From assembly GCF_900009145.1 (NCBI RefSeq), contig NZ_LN889782.1:1282871-1346870 (forward strand): a DNA stretch of 64,000 bases, written 5' to 3'. Below the pieces are notes generated by a model. It saw only the letters and a list, made by a program, of their open reading frames with translations. It was not told where the DNA came from and ran no database searches. The translations under genes were made by a program, and so were the position numbers. Source of the stretch: Planktothrix tepida PCC 9214. GTDB taxonomy: Bacteria; Cyanobacteriota; Cyanobacteriia; Cyanobacteriales; Microcoleaceae. Below are positions 28,152 to 37,490 of the stretch, piece after piece; the first letter of the stretch is position 1, and every line of letters starts with the position of its first letter.

Positions 28152-28316
28152 ATGAAACGTCTACATTATATCGGGATACTGGCAATAGTGATGATCGCCT
28201 TATCAATATTGCCCGGTATTGTTTATCGAATCTTTTTTTCCTCTAAATCTACCATTCCCGCACAGGTTGATACACCCCATCATGCTGTTTCTCCCCAAGT
28301 TTTATGGCATCAGTAA
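28152..28316 (+). CDS. Short membrane-anchored hypothetical protein (54 aa)
   Basis: An ATG opens a 54-codon frame with a positive start (MKRLHYIG), one membrane helix (ILAIVMIALSILPGIVYRIFF) and a short soluble tail ending VLWHQ. It could be a small membrane protein or the N-terminal remnant of a longer exported protein cut by the TAA at 28314. No conserved continuation was seen in other frames. Confidence 0.35.
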   Translation: MKRLHYIGILAIVMIALSILPGIVYRIFFSSKSTIPAQVDTPHHAVSPQVLWHQ

Positions 28317-28466
28317 CTTGATTTTCACGGGGAGGTTGCAAACTTAACCGTCTTCAATCAGTTGACGATGGTACCCTTATTCGATATGAATATTAAATAA
28401 GAACCCATCAGGATGAGGACTTTTATTCTGCTGGGGGTAAGGATTTAACTGTTTTAGGAAATAGAA

Positions 28467-29405
28467 ATGCGAATTTTAATCATGGGTGGAACCCGATTTA
28501 TTGGGGTTTATTTAACGAAACTTTTAGTTGAACAAGGGCATGATGTTGTTTTATTTAATCGAGGGAAAAAGCCTGCACCTATTGAAGGCATTCAACAAAT
28601 TCATGGCGATCGCACCGATGCTGCCCAAATTCAAGACAAATTAGCTCATGAAGAATTTGATGCTATTTTTGATAATAATGGACGAGAACTCAGTGATACC
28701 AAACCTTTAGCAGATTTATTCAAAGATCGGGTGAAACATTTTGTGTATATGAGTTCGGCGGGTGTTTATTTAAAATCCGATCAAATGCCTCATATTGAAG
28801 GGGATGCTACTGATCCCAAAAGTCGTCATTTAGGCAAATACGAAACCGAGAGTTATTTACAAGCTCAAAATTTACCTTGGACATCCATTCGCCCCACCTA
28901 TATTTATGGGCCATTAAATTATAATCCCTTAGAATCTTGGTTTTTTGATCGCATTGTTAAAGATCGTCCTATTCCAATTCCTGGGAATGGATTTCATATT
29001 ACCCAGTTAGGTCATGTGAAAGATTTAGCAACAGCAATGGCGGCGGTTTTAGGCAATGAAAAAGCAATTGGTCAGGTGTATAATGTTTCTGGAGAACGTT
29101 ATGTTACCTTTGATGGTTTAGCGAAAGCTTGTGCTGTGGCTGCGGGTAAATCCTTAGATTCTCTGCAACTGATTCATTATGATCCTAAACAGTTTGATTT
29201 TGGCAAACGTAAAGCGTTCCCGATGCGTGTACAACACTTTTTTGCGGATGTTCATAAAGCCATGCAGGATTTAAACTGGAAACCTGAATTTGATTTAATT
29301 TCTGGTTTAAAAGATTCGTTTCAAAATGATTATTTAGCCCGAAAACTCGACCAAGCAGATGTTGATTTTTCAACGGATGATGAGATTATTCAAGCACTAC
29401 AATGA
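28467..29405 (+). CDS. NAD-dependent epimerase/dehydratase, CSP41b-like
   Basis: The 312-aa atypical short-chain dehydrogenase closely resembles the chloroplast RNA-binding protein CSP41b. It has the nucleotide loop MGGTRFIG (residues 6-13), FVYMSSAGVYLKSD, and SIRPTYIYGPLNYNPLESWFFDR, which is typical for the CSP41 group. In plants these proteins bind and stabilise plastid RNAs and associate with ribosomes; a similar role here is inference. The usual YxxxK pair is altered to a KYETE context, as expected for the non-enzymatic branch. The stop codon overlaps a downstream GAAACCGGGTTT repeat. Confidence 0.85.
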   Translation: MRILIMGGTRFIGVYLTKLLVEQGHDVVLFNRGKKPAPIEGIQQIHGDRTDAAQIQDKLAHEEFDAIFDNNGRELSDTKPLADLFKDRVKHFVYMSSAGVYLKSDQMPHIEGDATDPKSRHLGKYETESYLQAQNLPWTSIRPTYIYGPLNYNPLESWFFDRIVKDRPIPIPGNGFHITQLGHVKDLATAMAAVLGNEKAIGQVYNVSGERYVTFDGLAKACAVAAGKSLDSLQLIHYDPKQFDFGKRKAFPMRVQHFFADVHKAMQDLNWKPEFDLISGLKDSFQNDYLARKLDQADVDFSTDDEIIQALQ

Positions 29406-29551
29406 GAAACCGGGTTTTTGCATAACTCTTGATTGGAAACCAAAAGGTTAGAAGAAAAACCAGGTTTCTGAACCCTAACTAGAATAAGAAACCGGGTTTT
29501 TGTAGACAGCTTGGTGAAAAACCAAAAGGTTAGAAGAAAAACCCGGTTTCT
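29405..29551. repeat. Direct/inverted GAAACCGGGTTTTT repeats
   Basis: Two direct copies of about 65 bp (starting 29405 and 29487) each contain AGAAACCGGGTTTTTG, AACCAAAAGGTTAG and AAAAACC(A/C)GGTTTCTG. In the second copy AGAAACCGGGTTTTT (29487-29501) and AAAAACCCGGTTTCT (29537-29551) are perfect 15-bp inverted arms. Lying between convergent csp41b-like and photolyase genes, they could serve as a transcription end. Confidence 0.8.
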
Positions 29552-29573
29552 GAGTCCTTGGTTTCTGATAACC

Positions 29574-31007
29574 TTAAAGCTTTTGCTCTTGATACAGTTG
29601 TTTAAACAAACGTTGCTGTTGATTATGATCAACAATGGGTTGGGGATAACCGCAGGATTTGCGATCGCGGGGCGATATTTTTCCAGTCACTAATTGGTCT
29701 GTTTCTAAAGATCTTAATTCGGGCAACCATTGACGAATATATTCCGCTTCAGAATCGAATTTTTGGGCTTGACTAGCCGGGTTAAAAATCCTTAACGGTT
29801 TTGGATCCATTCCACTCGAAGCACTCCATTGCCATCCACCATTATTAGACGCTAAATCCCCATCAATTAAGGTTTGCATAAAATATTTTTCTCCCCATTG
29901 CCAATTAATAATTAAATCCTTGGTTAAAAAACTAGCAACGATCATTCGACAACGGTTGTGCATCCAGCCAATTTCCTGAAGTTGTCGCATTGCAGCATCA
30001 ACAATGGGATATCCCGTTTTTCCCTCACACCACGCTTGAAAATACTGTTCATTATTATGCCAAGGAAAGCTTTTAAAAGGTTCTCGATAGGAGCCTAATT
30101 CTAATTCAGGAAAATGATATAAAGCGTGTTGATAAAATTCCCGCCAAGCCAGTTCCTGTTGCCAAGATTGAATCTGATTTCGGGTTTCATCACTGCGACA
30201 ATTTTCCATCGCTTCTATCGTTTTTTGCCAAATACTTCTAATACTAATTACCCCAAATTTTAACGCCGCACTCAGTTGAGACGTGCCATCAATAGCCGGA
30301 AAATTTCGCTGTTCATCATATTCATAAAGAGCGCGATCACAAAATTCCTCTAAACGTTCTTGAGCAGCGATTTCTCCAGGTTCTAAAATTAAAAAATTAT
30401 CCCAAATAAAGCCTAATTCTTGGGCAGAAGGTACAGGAATAACCCCGATATTTTTGGCTAATTCTTGTTCAGTTTCCGTTAAACCAATTAACGGTTTAGA
30501 GAATAGGGGTTGCGGTTTTGCTTTAGGTTTAAGATTCCAATTTCTCCAAAAGGGAGTATAAACTTTATAAGGTTCTTGGGATTGGGTTAAAATTTGATTA
30601 GGAGCATGAAGTAACTGATCCCAAGTTGTTTCTGTTCTAATTCCAATAGACTTTAAAGCTTCTGAAACGCTGCGATCGCGGTTTCTAGCAAAGGGTTCAA
30701 TATCTAAATTAAAATAAACCGCTTTAGCCTTTAATTCTCTGGCTAATTTCGGAATAATTTCTTGAGGTTCTCCCTGTAAAATTAATAATTGACTACCCAG
30801 TTTTTTATATTCTTCTTGGAGAAATTGCAAACAGCCGATCATGTAAGTGACTCGAACCGGAGCAATATCATCCCGCTTTAAAAGATTAGGATCTAAACAG
30901 AATAAACCAATCACTTTAGAACTGGATTCACAAGCCTTTATTAAGCCTAAATTATCCTGTATTCTCAGATCTCGGCGATGCCAAAATAAAATTAAATCTT
31001 CCGACAT
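29574..31007 (-). CDS. phrA: Deoxyribodipyrimidine photolyase
   Basis: This flavoprotein repairs UV-induced cyclobutane pyrimidine dimers with light. The 477-aa protein has the N-terminal antenna-binding domain ([21 protein letters not shown]) and the FAD-binding domain with [37 protein letters not shown] and [28 protein letters not shown]. These match the class I, 8-HDF-type photolyases of cyanobacteria. The Trp residues of the electron-transfer chain appear present. The ATG start gives the normal N-terminus. Confidence 0.94.
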   Translation of the reverse strand: MSEDLILFWHRRDLRIQDNLGLIKACESSSKVIGLFCLDPNLLKRDDIAPVRVTYMIGCLQFLQEEYKKLGSQLLILQGEPQEIIPKLARELKAKAVYFNLDIEPFARNRDRSVSEALKSIGIRTETTWDQLLHAPNQILTQSQEPYKVYTPFWRNWNLKPKAKPQPLFSKPLIGLTETEQELAKNIGVIPVPSAQELGFIWDNFLILEPGEIAAQERLEEFCDRALYEYDEQRNFPAIDGTSQLSAALKFGVISIRSIWQKTIEAMENCRSDETRNQIQSWQQELAWREFYQHALYHFPELELGSYREPFKSFPWHNNEQYFQAWCEGKTGYPIVDAAMRQLQEIGWMHNRCRMIVASFLTKDLIINWQWGEKYFMQTLIDGDLASNNGGWQWSASSGMDPKPLRIFNPASQAQKFDSEAEYIRQWLPELRSLETDQLVTGKISPRDRKSCGYPQPIVDHNQQQRLFKQLYQEQKL

Positions 31008-31077
31008 AGAATTAGATTTCGGTATAGAAACTGATTCTATTTTAACCGAAATCTATCTATATTATTCAGATTTAAGA

Positions 31078-31632
31078 TTAATTTTTGAGATGGGGTTTAG
31101 CTAAGAGAAAACTAGAAATGGTTTTAGCATCCACAGGTTCACCGTCTAAAATTGCTTTTTCCAGTTCTTCAGGTGTCATTAATAGCGTATCAATATCTTC
31201 ATCATCATCTTGTTCTGGGGGCGTTTCTAACTGCTCTAAATCTTGGGCTAAAAACACATAAATAATTTCATCGGAATAACCCGGTGCTAATATAAATTGT
31301 CCTAATTTTTGCCAGCGATGAGCACGATATCCGGTTTCTTCTTCGATTTCTCGTTTAACAGTTTCAGCCGGATCTTCATCCGGTTCAACGGTTCCTGCGG
31401 GGAATTCTAAAGTGCGTCCTTCTACTGCAAATCGATATTGTTTAACTAAGACTAATTTTCCTTCAGATGTGACAGGAATCACTAACGCTCCACCCGGATG
31501 ACGAATACATTCCCAATTTCCTTCTACCCCATTGGGAAGGCGTAAATGATTAACATCAAAATTAAATTTTCGTCCTCGATAAAACAGACGATTTTCTAAA
31601 ATAGTTGGCGGTTCAGATCCGGGTTTTGTCAT
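31078..31632 (-). CDS. Nudix hydrolase (ADP-ribose pyrophosphatase-like)
   Basis: The protein has the Nudix box as GTVEPDEDPAETVKREIEEETG, which fits G-x5-E-x7-REUxEExGU, so it hydrolyses a nucleoside diphosphate linked to another group. The surrounding blocks (VRHPGGA-like RHPGGALVIPV, VLVKQYRFAVEGRTLEFPAG) point to the ADP-ribose pyrophosphatase group. The frame is open 11 codons upstream to 31665, which would overlap folK by 4 bp; I prefer the ATG at 31632 (MTKPGSEPP). Either way it follows folK closely in the same direction. Confidence 0.9.
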   Translation of the reverse strand: MTKPGSEPPTILENRLFYRGRKFNFDVNHLRLPNGVEGNWECIRHPGGALVIPVTSEGKLVLVKQYRFAVEGRTLEFPAGTVEPDEDPAETVKREIEEETGYRAHRWQKLGQFILAPGYSDEIIYVFLAQDLEQLETPPEQDDDEDIDTLLMTPEELEKAILDGEPVDAKTISSFLLAKPHLKN

Positions 31633-31661
31633 GATTTTCAAGCAGGTATAAAACAGGATAA

Positions 31662-32144
31662 TCAAAGTTTTTTAACGTCCGAACAATCAACGGTTTCTAA
31701 CAGTTGAATGATGGTTTTTCCGGTGACAGGATCAACCCAATTCGGTGCTATTTCCGCTAGAGGAACTAAGACAAATGCTCGTTCTCTCATACGAGGATGG
31801 GGAATTTCTAACACTGGGGTTTCCCAGATTAAATCATCAAACAAAAGTAAATCTAGGTCAAGGGTTCTTGGCCCCCAACGTTCCCGACGGATGCGTCCGA
31901 GTTGGTTTTCAACGGTTAATAGGGTTTCTAAGAGATGCTCCGGTTTGAGTTGAACTTCCAGAATAGCACAACCATTAATATAATCCGGCTGCGGTGGCCC
32001 AATCGGGGCGGTTTGATACCAACTTGAACAGGATTTGACTTGAATATCAGGATGATTATTGAGGATAGCTAATGCAACTTCAACATTTTTTTTAGAGTTT
32101 CCTAAATTACTTCCTAATGCGATCGCAACGGATGAAACTTTCAT
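31662..32144 (-). CDS. folK: Folate pathway pyrophosphokinase (HPPK)
   Basis: HPPK transfers pyrophosphate from ATP to 6-hydroxymethyl-7,8-dihydropterin. The 160-aa protein has the usual blocks: AIALGSNLGNS at the start, SSWYQTAPIGPPQPDYINGC, LLTVENQLGRIRRERWGPRTLDLDLLLFDD (ATP and metal ligands), and IPHPRMRERAFVLVPLAEIAP. The length is normal. It is the first gene of a probable two-gene unit with the Nudix hydrolase. Confidence 0.96.
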   Translation of the reverse strand: MKVSSVAIALGSNLGNSKKNVEVALAILNNHPDIQVKSCSSWYQTAPIGPPQPDYINGCAILEVQLKPEHLLETLLTVENQLGRIRRERWGPRTLDLDLLLFDDLIWETPVLEIPHPRMRERAFVLVPLAEIAPNWVDPVTGKTIIQLLETVDCSDVKKL

Positions 32145-32214
32145 TTTATTGTTATTAATAAATCAAGGTTTAATATTGAAACTATGGTGCTACGCTTTAG
32201 GGAACAGGGAACAG

Positions 32215-32375
32215 TAAGAAGCGCCAAAAGCCTTGAAATAAATTTCAGGCTAAAAGCTCAAACCCGTTAAAACGGGTTAAGAAAGACCAGAGTTTAGTCA
32301 TCTTTAGATGCCGATCGCTTTTAGCCCGAACTTCAGTTCAGGGCATTAATTATTTAAGTTGACACCAATGGGTCT
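32215..32375. repeat. Second copy of the hairpin-containing repeat
   Basis: About 125 bp here (around 32230-32350) match the interior of the element at 9861-10044, including AAATAAATTTC, the ACCCGTTAAAACGGGT hairpin, TCATCTTTAGATG and TTAGCCCGAA. It ends with TTAAGTTGACACCAATGGG, also found at 691-709. No matching left inverted repeat is visible, so this copy is incomplete or a different subtype. It lies between folK and purH. Confidence 0.65.
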
Positions 32376-32417
32376 CCCCGCCCTTAAACCTGAAATTTAT
32401 TTCAAAGTGATTCTGGC

Positions 32418-33965
32418 TTAATGAACAAAATGACGAATTCCTGTGAATACCATCACTAATCCTAATTCATTTGCGGCATTAATTGAATCTTGATCTCGCA
32501 GACTCCCACCCGGTTGTACAATGGCTGTAATTCCTGCTGCGGCTGCGGTGCGAACGGAATCATCAAAGGGGAAAAAGGCATCACTTCCTAAAACGGCTCC
32601 CTGAGCATTTTCTCCCGCTTGTTTAAGCGCAATTTCAACGGAGCCAACACGGTTCATTTGTCCGGCTCCAACTCCCAAGGTTGTTTGATTTTTAGTGACA
32701 ACAATGGCATTCGATTTAACGTGTTTAACTACTTTCCAAGCAAACATTAATTCTGCCAATTCTTCAGGGGTGGGTTGCTTTTCTGTTACCACTTTCCAGT
32801 CCGTTGATTGTTCCACGACATCATCGGCACTTTGAACTAAAAATCCTCCTGCAATCTGTTTAATAATTTCCTTTGGCCTTTGAGTAGAATCGGGTAAAAT
32901 TAACACGCGCAGGTTTGATTTTTTCTTGAGAATTTGAGCCGCTTCCTCATCACAACCCGGAGCAAAAATACATTCTAAAAAGGTTTTGCTTAATGCCTTT
33001 GCGGTCTGTGAATCAATGTTCTGATTTAAGGCAACAATTCCCCCAAAGGCTGAAATTGAATCTGCATTAAAGGCTTTTTCATAGGCTGTAACTAACGTAT
33101 CTGCAATGGCAACTCCACAGGGATTGGTATGTTTTAAAATCGCGGCTGCTGGTTGATCAGGAAACTCACAAATAATTCGTCTGGCTGCTTCTAAATCCAC
33201 TAAATTATTATAACTTAACGGTTTACCTTGCAAAATTTGACCCGATGTCCAACCCGTCGGTTGAGTTCCGGTTTGATACCAAGCTGCTGCTTGATGGGGA
33301 TTTTCACCATACCGTAAGGATTGAATTTGAGTTCCGGCTAACACAAAATTTTGGGGTAAAGGGGAATCTTCGCTAAGTTCTTGTTGTTCTAAATAAGCCG
33401 CGATCGCTCGATCATAAGCTCCTGTATGTTGAAAGGCTTTTAAAGCGCAATGTTGACGAAATTCAAAAGAAATTTCTCCATTTTTTGTCTGAAATTCTTC
33501 TAAATAACTTCCATATTGTTCAGGGTTACATAATACCGTTAAATGGGCATAATTTTTAGCGGATGCTCGCAATAAAGTGGGGCCACCAATATCAATATTT
33601 TCAATGGCTTCTGCTAAAGTTACATCGGGTTTAGCAATGGTTTGTTCAAAGGGATAAAGATTGACGACGACTAAATCAATGGGACGAATCTCATGGGTTT
33701 CTAATTCAGTCACATCTTGAGGCACATCTCGCCGTGCTAAAATTCCCCCATGAATACGGGGATGGAGGGTTTTTACTCGTCCCCCTAAAATTTCAGGAAA
33801 TCCCGTATAATCGGAGACTTTTGTAACGGGAAGTCCCGCTTCTTTTAAAGCCATTGCTGTACCGCCACTACTAATTAAATCAAATCCTAATTCTTCAACC
33901 AGACTTTTGGCAAACTCAATCAGTCCGCGTTTGTCAGATACACTCAATAAAGCTAAACGCGCCAT
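32418..33965 (-). CDS. purH: AICAR transformylase / IMP cyclohydrolase PurH
   Basis: This bifunctional enzyme carries out the last two steps of IMP synthesis. The N-terminal cyclohydrolase (MGS-like) domain opens with LALLSVSDKRGLIEFAKSL and includes TLHPRIHGGILARRD. The C-terminal transformylase domain contains SLRYGENPHQAAAWY, ILKHTNPCGVAIAD (catalytic Lys-His) and VKSNAIVVTKNQTTLGVGAGQMNRV. At 515 aa it has normal length. It is a single leftward gene. Confidence 0.97.
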   Translation of the reverse strand: MARLALLSVSDKRGLIEFAKSLVEELGFDLISSGGTAMALKEAGLPVTKVSDYTGFPEILGGRVKTLHPRIHGGILARRDVPQDVTELETHEIRPIDLVVVNLYPFEQTIAKPDVTLAEAIENIDIGGPTLLRASAKNYAHLTVLCNPEQYGSYLEEFQTKNGEISFEFRQHCALKAFQHTGAYDRAIAAYLEQQELSEDSPLPQNFVLAGTQIQSLRYGENPHQAAAWYQTGTQPTGWTSGQILQGKPLSYNNLVDLEAARRIICEFPDQPAAAILKHTNPCGVAIADTLVTAYEKAFNADSISAFGGIVALNQNIDSQTAKALSKTFLECIFAPGCDEEAAQILKKKSNLRVLILPDSTQRPKEIIKQIAGGFLVQSADDVVEQSTDWKVVTEKQPTPEELAELMFAWKVVKHVKSNAIVVTKNQTTLGVGAGQMNRVGSVEIALKQAGENAQGAVLGSDAFFPFDDSVRTAAAAGITAIVQPGGSLRDQDSINAANELGLVMVFTGIRHFVH

Positions 33966-34884
33966 TCAGAAAAACTCCCAAACTCAAAAAATCAACAGTT
34001 TACTATTGTGACACTTCAAGCTCAATTTCTCTTTGCTGTTTCATGATTCCTTCAGACAGAGACGTGATCGTTTTTAACTCAATGACGACCCCGACACCAC
34101 CCATCTCAAGAACCCAACTCGTAATCAGGGGATGTTTTAAGCGCAGCAACCCGCTAGAATATAAATATGTGTGCGAGACGTTCCTGTCAAAGTCTAGGGA
34201 TAACACCCAAAACGTAAACAGGGAGATAGGTTCAGACAATTGGTTAAAGGATACCAATCCAACAATAAATCCAATTAAGCCTATCTTAACTTTGAAAATG
34301 TGACCTTAAAGGAAGGTCAATCTCGGAGTCAATGGTACGGATTACCAAACCTAAAAGTACGGTAGCCAAACCAAAGAGATTCAGCAATTCCCACAGCACA
34401 AGACTGATTATCAAAGTGTTGAAGCTGGGAATAACGGGAAATCGGATATAAGTCAGATATCTAAGAATTTCTCTAGCCAATTGCCCAAGAATAACGAAAG
34501 TGAACATCTGGCTTGAACCGTCGTCAATATTAAGCAGCGAAAGTGACTTGATTACGTTACGTTCAAAAGAACAAGGGGAAAAGATAGAAAGCTCAATTGT
34601 CTTTCTATAAAAGGTAAGGTTTTGCATATAACACTTATCCAGACTCCCAAAATACCCCGGCGGAAAGGATGATTCTAAAGGCAATAATCCCATTTTCAAG
34701 GAACGTTAAAACCCCTCATCTACTCCTACAGAGGTCGAACACTGTTAGGCAGCCACAAATCTAAGGCAAATGTTGTGAGGGCGAAAGATGGAACTCAGAA
34801 GCCAAAGCCTAAATGTAATGTTTAGGATACGCTGATAGATTCCGGTTTAGTTGTTAGGTAAGGTTTCAATTAGCAGTAAAAACG

Positions 34885-36600
34885 GTGAAAACGAGTATAA
34901 CCAAGACTACGGCTGCATGGAATACTATCAATTGGGCGAAAGTCCAACGGGTAGTATTTAAGCTGCAAAAGAGAATTTACCAGGCATCATTATCGGGACA
35001 GAATGCAAAAGCTCGAAAGCTTCAGAAACTTCTAGTCAAGTCATATTATGCCAAACTTATAGCGATTAGAAAGGTAACTCAGGATAATCAAGGGAAGAAA
35101 ACAGCCGGGGTAGATGGAATAAAATCAATCACACCCAAACAACGGTTAGAACTTGCCCAAAATCTGAGTAAATACCAAAAAGCAAAACCACTCCGAAGGA
35201 AATGGATACCCAAACCCAACGGGGAAAAACGCCCACTAGGTATACCAACTATAAACGATAGAGTAAGGCAAGCCTTGGTTAAATTGGCACTAGAACCTCA
35301 ATGGGAAGCCAGATTTGAGGGTGAAAGCTACGGGTTTAGACCCGGACGGTCAGCCCATGATGCCATGTCACGAATCTTCCAAAGCATCCACAAAGGAGAA
35401 TACTATATTCTCGATGCTGACATCTCAAAGTGTTTTGACCAGATTAATCATGAATACCTACTGTCCAAAATTGATTGTCCATCAACAATAAAAGCTCAAA
35501 TCAAACAATGGTTAAAAGCTGGAGTGATGGATAACGACATATTTGAAGCAACAGAGGCAGGCACACCGCAAGGTGGTGTCATCAGTCCTCTACTCGCTAA
35601 CATCGCATTGGATGGAATGATAAAACTTGTAGAGCAAATATCCCCTAAAAAGAAAGGACGCTCTCAAGCAACAGTCATCAGATATGCCGATGATTTCGTT
35701 GTGATAAGCCCACAACTTGAAATTATTCAACAGTGCCAAATTGTCATCGAAGAATGGCTAAAACCCATCGGGTTAGAACTGAAACCAGCTAAAACTCGTA
35801 TATGTCATACACTGAGAGAAATCGAAGCAAAAGACGAAAAGGTAAAACCAGGATTCGACTTTCTAGGTTGGAATTTCCGACAATATCCAGTTGGTAAACA
35901 CCATGCTAGGAAAACTGGAGGATACAACTCAAAAGTATTAGGATTCAAAACCCTAATAAAACCTAGCAAGAAGGCAATTAAAGCTCACGCGGATAAAGTG
36001 AAAGAAGTGATTAAAACCCACAAAACTGCACCTCAATACGCATTAATCAAACACCTAAATCTGGTCATTAGAGGATGGTGTAACTACCATTCCAAAGTTG
36101 TTTCCAAAGAAACATTCTCCTCTTTAGACCATATAACATGGCAAAGATTAAGAGCATGGACAGTCAGTAGATGCGGTAAAGCCAGTTACAAGAAACTGAA
36201 AAATTACTTCAGAAAAAACGGTAATAGTGCATGGAGTTTTGAAACCAAAGATGGCTTTAGATTACTTACCCATGCAGAAACACCTATCACCCGTCATGTA
36301 ACTGTAAGACCTGACGCATCACCTTATGACGGAAACTGGACATATTGGAGTACAAGAAAAGGTACATCCTTTGATGTACCTAAAAGAGTAACAACTTTGC
36401 TCAAAAAGCAAAAAGGCAAATGTAACTTCTGTGAACAATATTTTACTCCAGAAGATATTGTAGAAATCGATCATATTCATCCCACAATTTTAGGCGGGAA
36501 AAACGAATATAAGAACCTACAATTACTACATCGCCATTGTCACGATATTAAAACGGCTACTGATGGGTCTTACAACTCAATCATAAACCGGATGTTCTGA
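34885..36600 (+). CDS. ltrA: Group II intron reverse transcriptase/maturase with HNH domain
   Basis: The 571-aa multifunctional protein helps the intron splice and inserts it into DNA. The RT domain has KKTAGVDGI, RRKWIPKPNGEKRPLGIPTI, YGFRPGRSAHDA, LDADISKCFDQI, GTPQGGVISPLLANI and the catalytic RYADDFVV. Domain X (maturase) follows with IRGWCNYHSKVVSKETFSSLD. The C-terminus (about 510-560) is an HNH endonuclease (CNFCEQYF, EIDHIHP, NLQLLHRHCHD) with two Cys pairs for zinc. All catalytic motifs are intact, so the element may be mobile. The start ATG at 34885 gives a typical N-terminus. Confidence 0.95.
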   Translation: MKTSITKTTAAWNTINWAKVQRVVFKLQKRIYQASLSGQNAKARKLQKLLVKSYYAKLIAIRKVTQDNQGKKTAGVDGIKSITPKQRLELAQNLSKYQKAKPLRRKWIPKPNGEKRPLGIPTINDRVRQALVKLALEPQWEARFEGESYGFRPGRSAHDAMSRIFQSIHKGEYYILDADISKCFDQINHEYLLSKIDCPSTIKAQIKQWLKAGVMDNDIFEATEAGTPQGGVISPLLANIALDGMIKLVEQISPKKKGRSQATVIRYADDFVVISPQLEIIQQCQIVIEEWLKPIGLELKPAKTRICHTLREIEAKDEKVKPGFDFLGWNFRQYPVGKHHARKTGGYNSKVLGFKTLIKPSKKAIKAHADKVKEVIKTHKTAPQYALIKHLNLVIRGWCNYHSKVVSKETFSSLDHITWQRLRAWTVSRCGKASYKKLKNYFRKNGNSAWSFETKDGFRLLTHAETPITRHVTVRPDASPYDGNWTYWSTRKGTSFDVPKRVTTLLKKQKGKCNFCEQYFTPEDIVEIDHIHPTILGGKNEYKNLQLLHRHCHDIKTATDGSYNSIINRMF

Positions 36601-36622
36601 TGATAACAGTCAACTAGACTAG

Positions 36623-36656
36623 GAGCCGTGTGCGGTGAAAGTCGCAAGCACGGTTC
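36623..36656 (+). ncRNA. Group II intron domain V
   Basis: The 34-nt hairpin begins GAGCCGTGTGCGGTGAAA and ends GCACGGTTC. It shows the catalytic AGC-like triad region, the GAAA tetraloop and the asymmetric bulge of domain V. It lies 22 bp after the maturase stop. Confidence 0.95.
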
Positions 36657-36928
36657 TGAATGGGAGGTGAGGGTTGTAAAGCCCTCATCGACCCCTAATT
36701 CCCTCAGTTAGTTCGCTTAATCATGGCGGCAGCTAGAATGCCTACTGCTTTAAGCGATGGGAGCCTATAAAATGGGAGTATAGATACTATCAAATTCACA
36801 AAATATAAAAAAATGCAAAGAAACTCTCGAAAATGGGTAGATTTGAGGTAACAATTGGTCACTAACCTTGGTGTAGCCTACGCAGTCTGAGTTGAACTTA
36901 AATTTCAAAAGCTGAAAGTATAAAGGAT

Positions 36929-37297
36929 ATGACTACAGTCATGATTGTCGATGATAGCATCTCCCTCCGAGAGATGATTGCAGATATGTTGCGTAAAAGT
37001 GGCGTGGAGGTAATCTCAGCGGGAGATGGGATGGAAGCCTTAGAAAAAATTGAACAAGTCAAGCATCTGGATTTGGTGGTGTTAGATATTGTCATGCCGA
37101 ATATGAATGGCTATGAACTTTGCCGCCATATTAAAAAACACCCCAAAACCCAGAATGTCCCTGTAGTAATGTGTTCGAGTAAAAGCGAGGAATTTGATCG
37201 CTATTGGGGAATTAAACAGGGGGCTGATGCTTATATCTCAAAACCCTTCCATCCCCAAGAACTCATGAGTACAATCAAACAACTTCTACGCAAGTAA
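36929..37297 (+). CDS. Single-domain response regulator (CheY/PilH-like)
   Basis: This 122-aa protein is only a receiver domain. Asp8-Asp9 (VDDS) bind Mg, Asp53 in LDIVMPNMNG is the phosphorylation site, and Lys105 in ISKPFHP and Ser83/84 complete the active site. The sequence resembles PilH/PatA-type regulators of cyanobacterial phototaxis or chemotaxis clusters, but no kinase or methyl-accepting protein lies nearby. The ATG is preceded by AAAGGA. The group II intron ends about 230 bp upstream and may have separated it from former neighbours. Confidence 0.9.
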   Translation: MTTVMIVDDSISLREMIADMLRKSGVEVISAGDGMEALEKIEQVKHLDLVVLDIVMPNMNGYELCRHIKKHPKTQNVPVVMCSSKSEEFDRYWGIKQGADAYISKPFHPQELMSTIKQLLRK

Positions 37298-37490
37298 GCC
37301 GTTATACTCAACACTGACTGTTGAGAGGGGCTGTGGGCCTTACCCGGTCACAACCCCGTCAAAAACCCTGGCTAGAGGAAATGGAGCCAAATTGCGGTAA
37401 AAAAAGATGGGGTAGTATTCGTGAAAAAGCCCCATCAAGTCAAAAAGAGTCCTCAATTTTACCAGTTCTATTTGGAACCTAAAGCGGTGA

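Larger units (their letters stand above)
34171..36699 (+). mobile_element. Group II intron (apparently full length)
   Basis: The 5-prime end is placed at GTGCGAGACG (34171), which fits the GUGYG consensus; GTGTG at 34169 is an alternative. The 3-prime part has a canonical 34-nt domain V at 36623-36656 and a domain VI helix (36662-36694) with a bulged A at 36691 opposite A36665. Eight bases after this A the sequence ends in AAT, giving a 3-prime splice site at 36699. The RT-maturase gene lies in the domain IV position. No open gene is clearly interrupted in the sense direction, so the insertion appears intergenic. Reading frames on the minus strand here are shadows of the RNA structure. Confidence 0.85.

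Noticed and set aside
34003-34699. Two leftward reading frames before the group II intron maturase gene
   Set aside because: They lie mostly in the intron RNA domains I-III on the opposite strand, show no family signature and no ribosome site. Only the last ~50 codons (ending 34003) could be a real old gene end.
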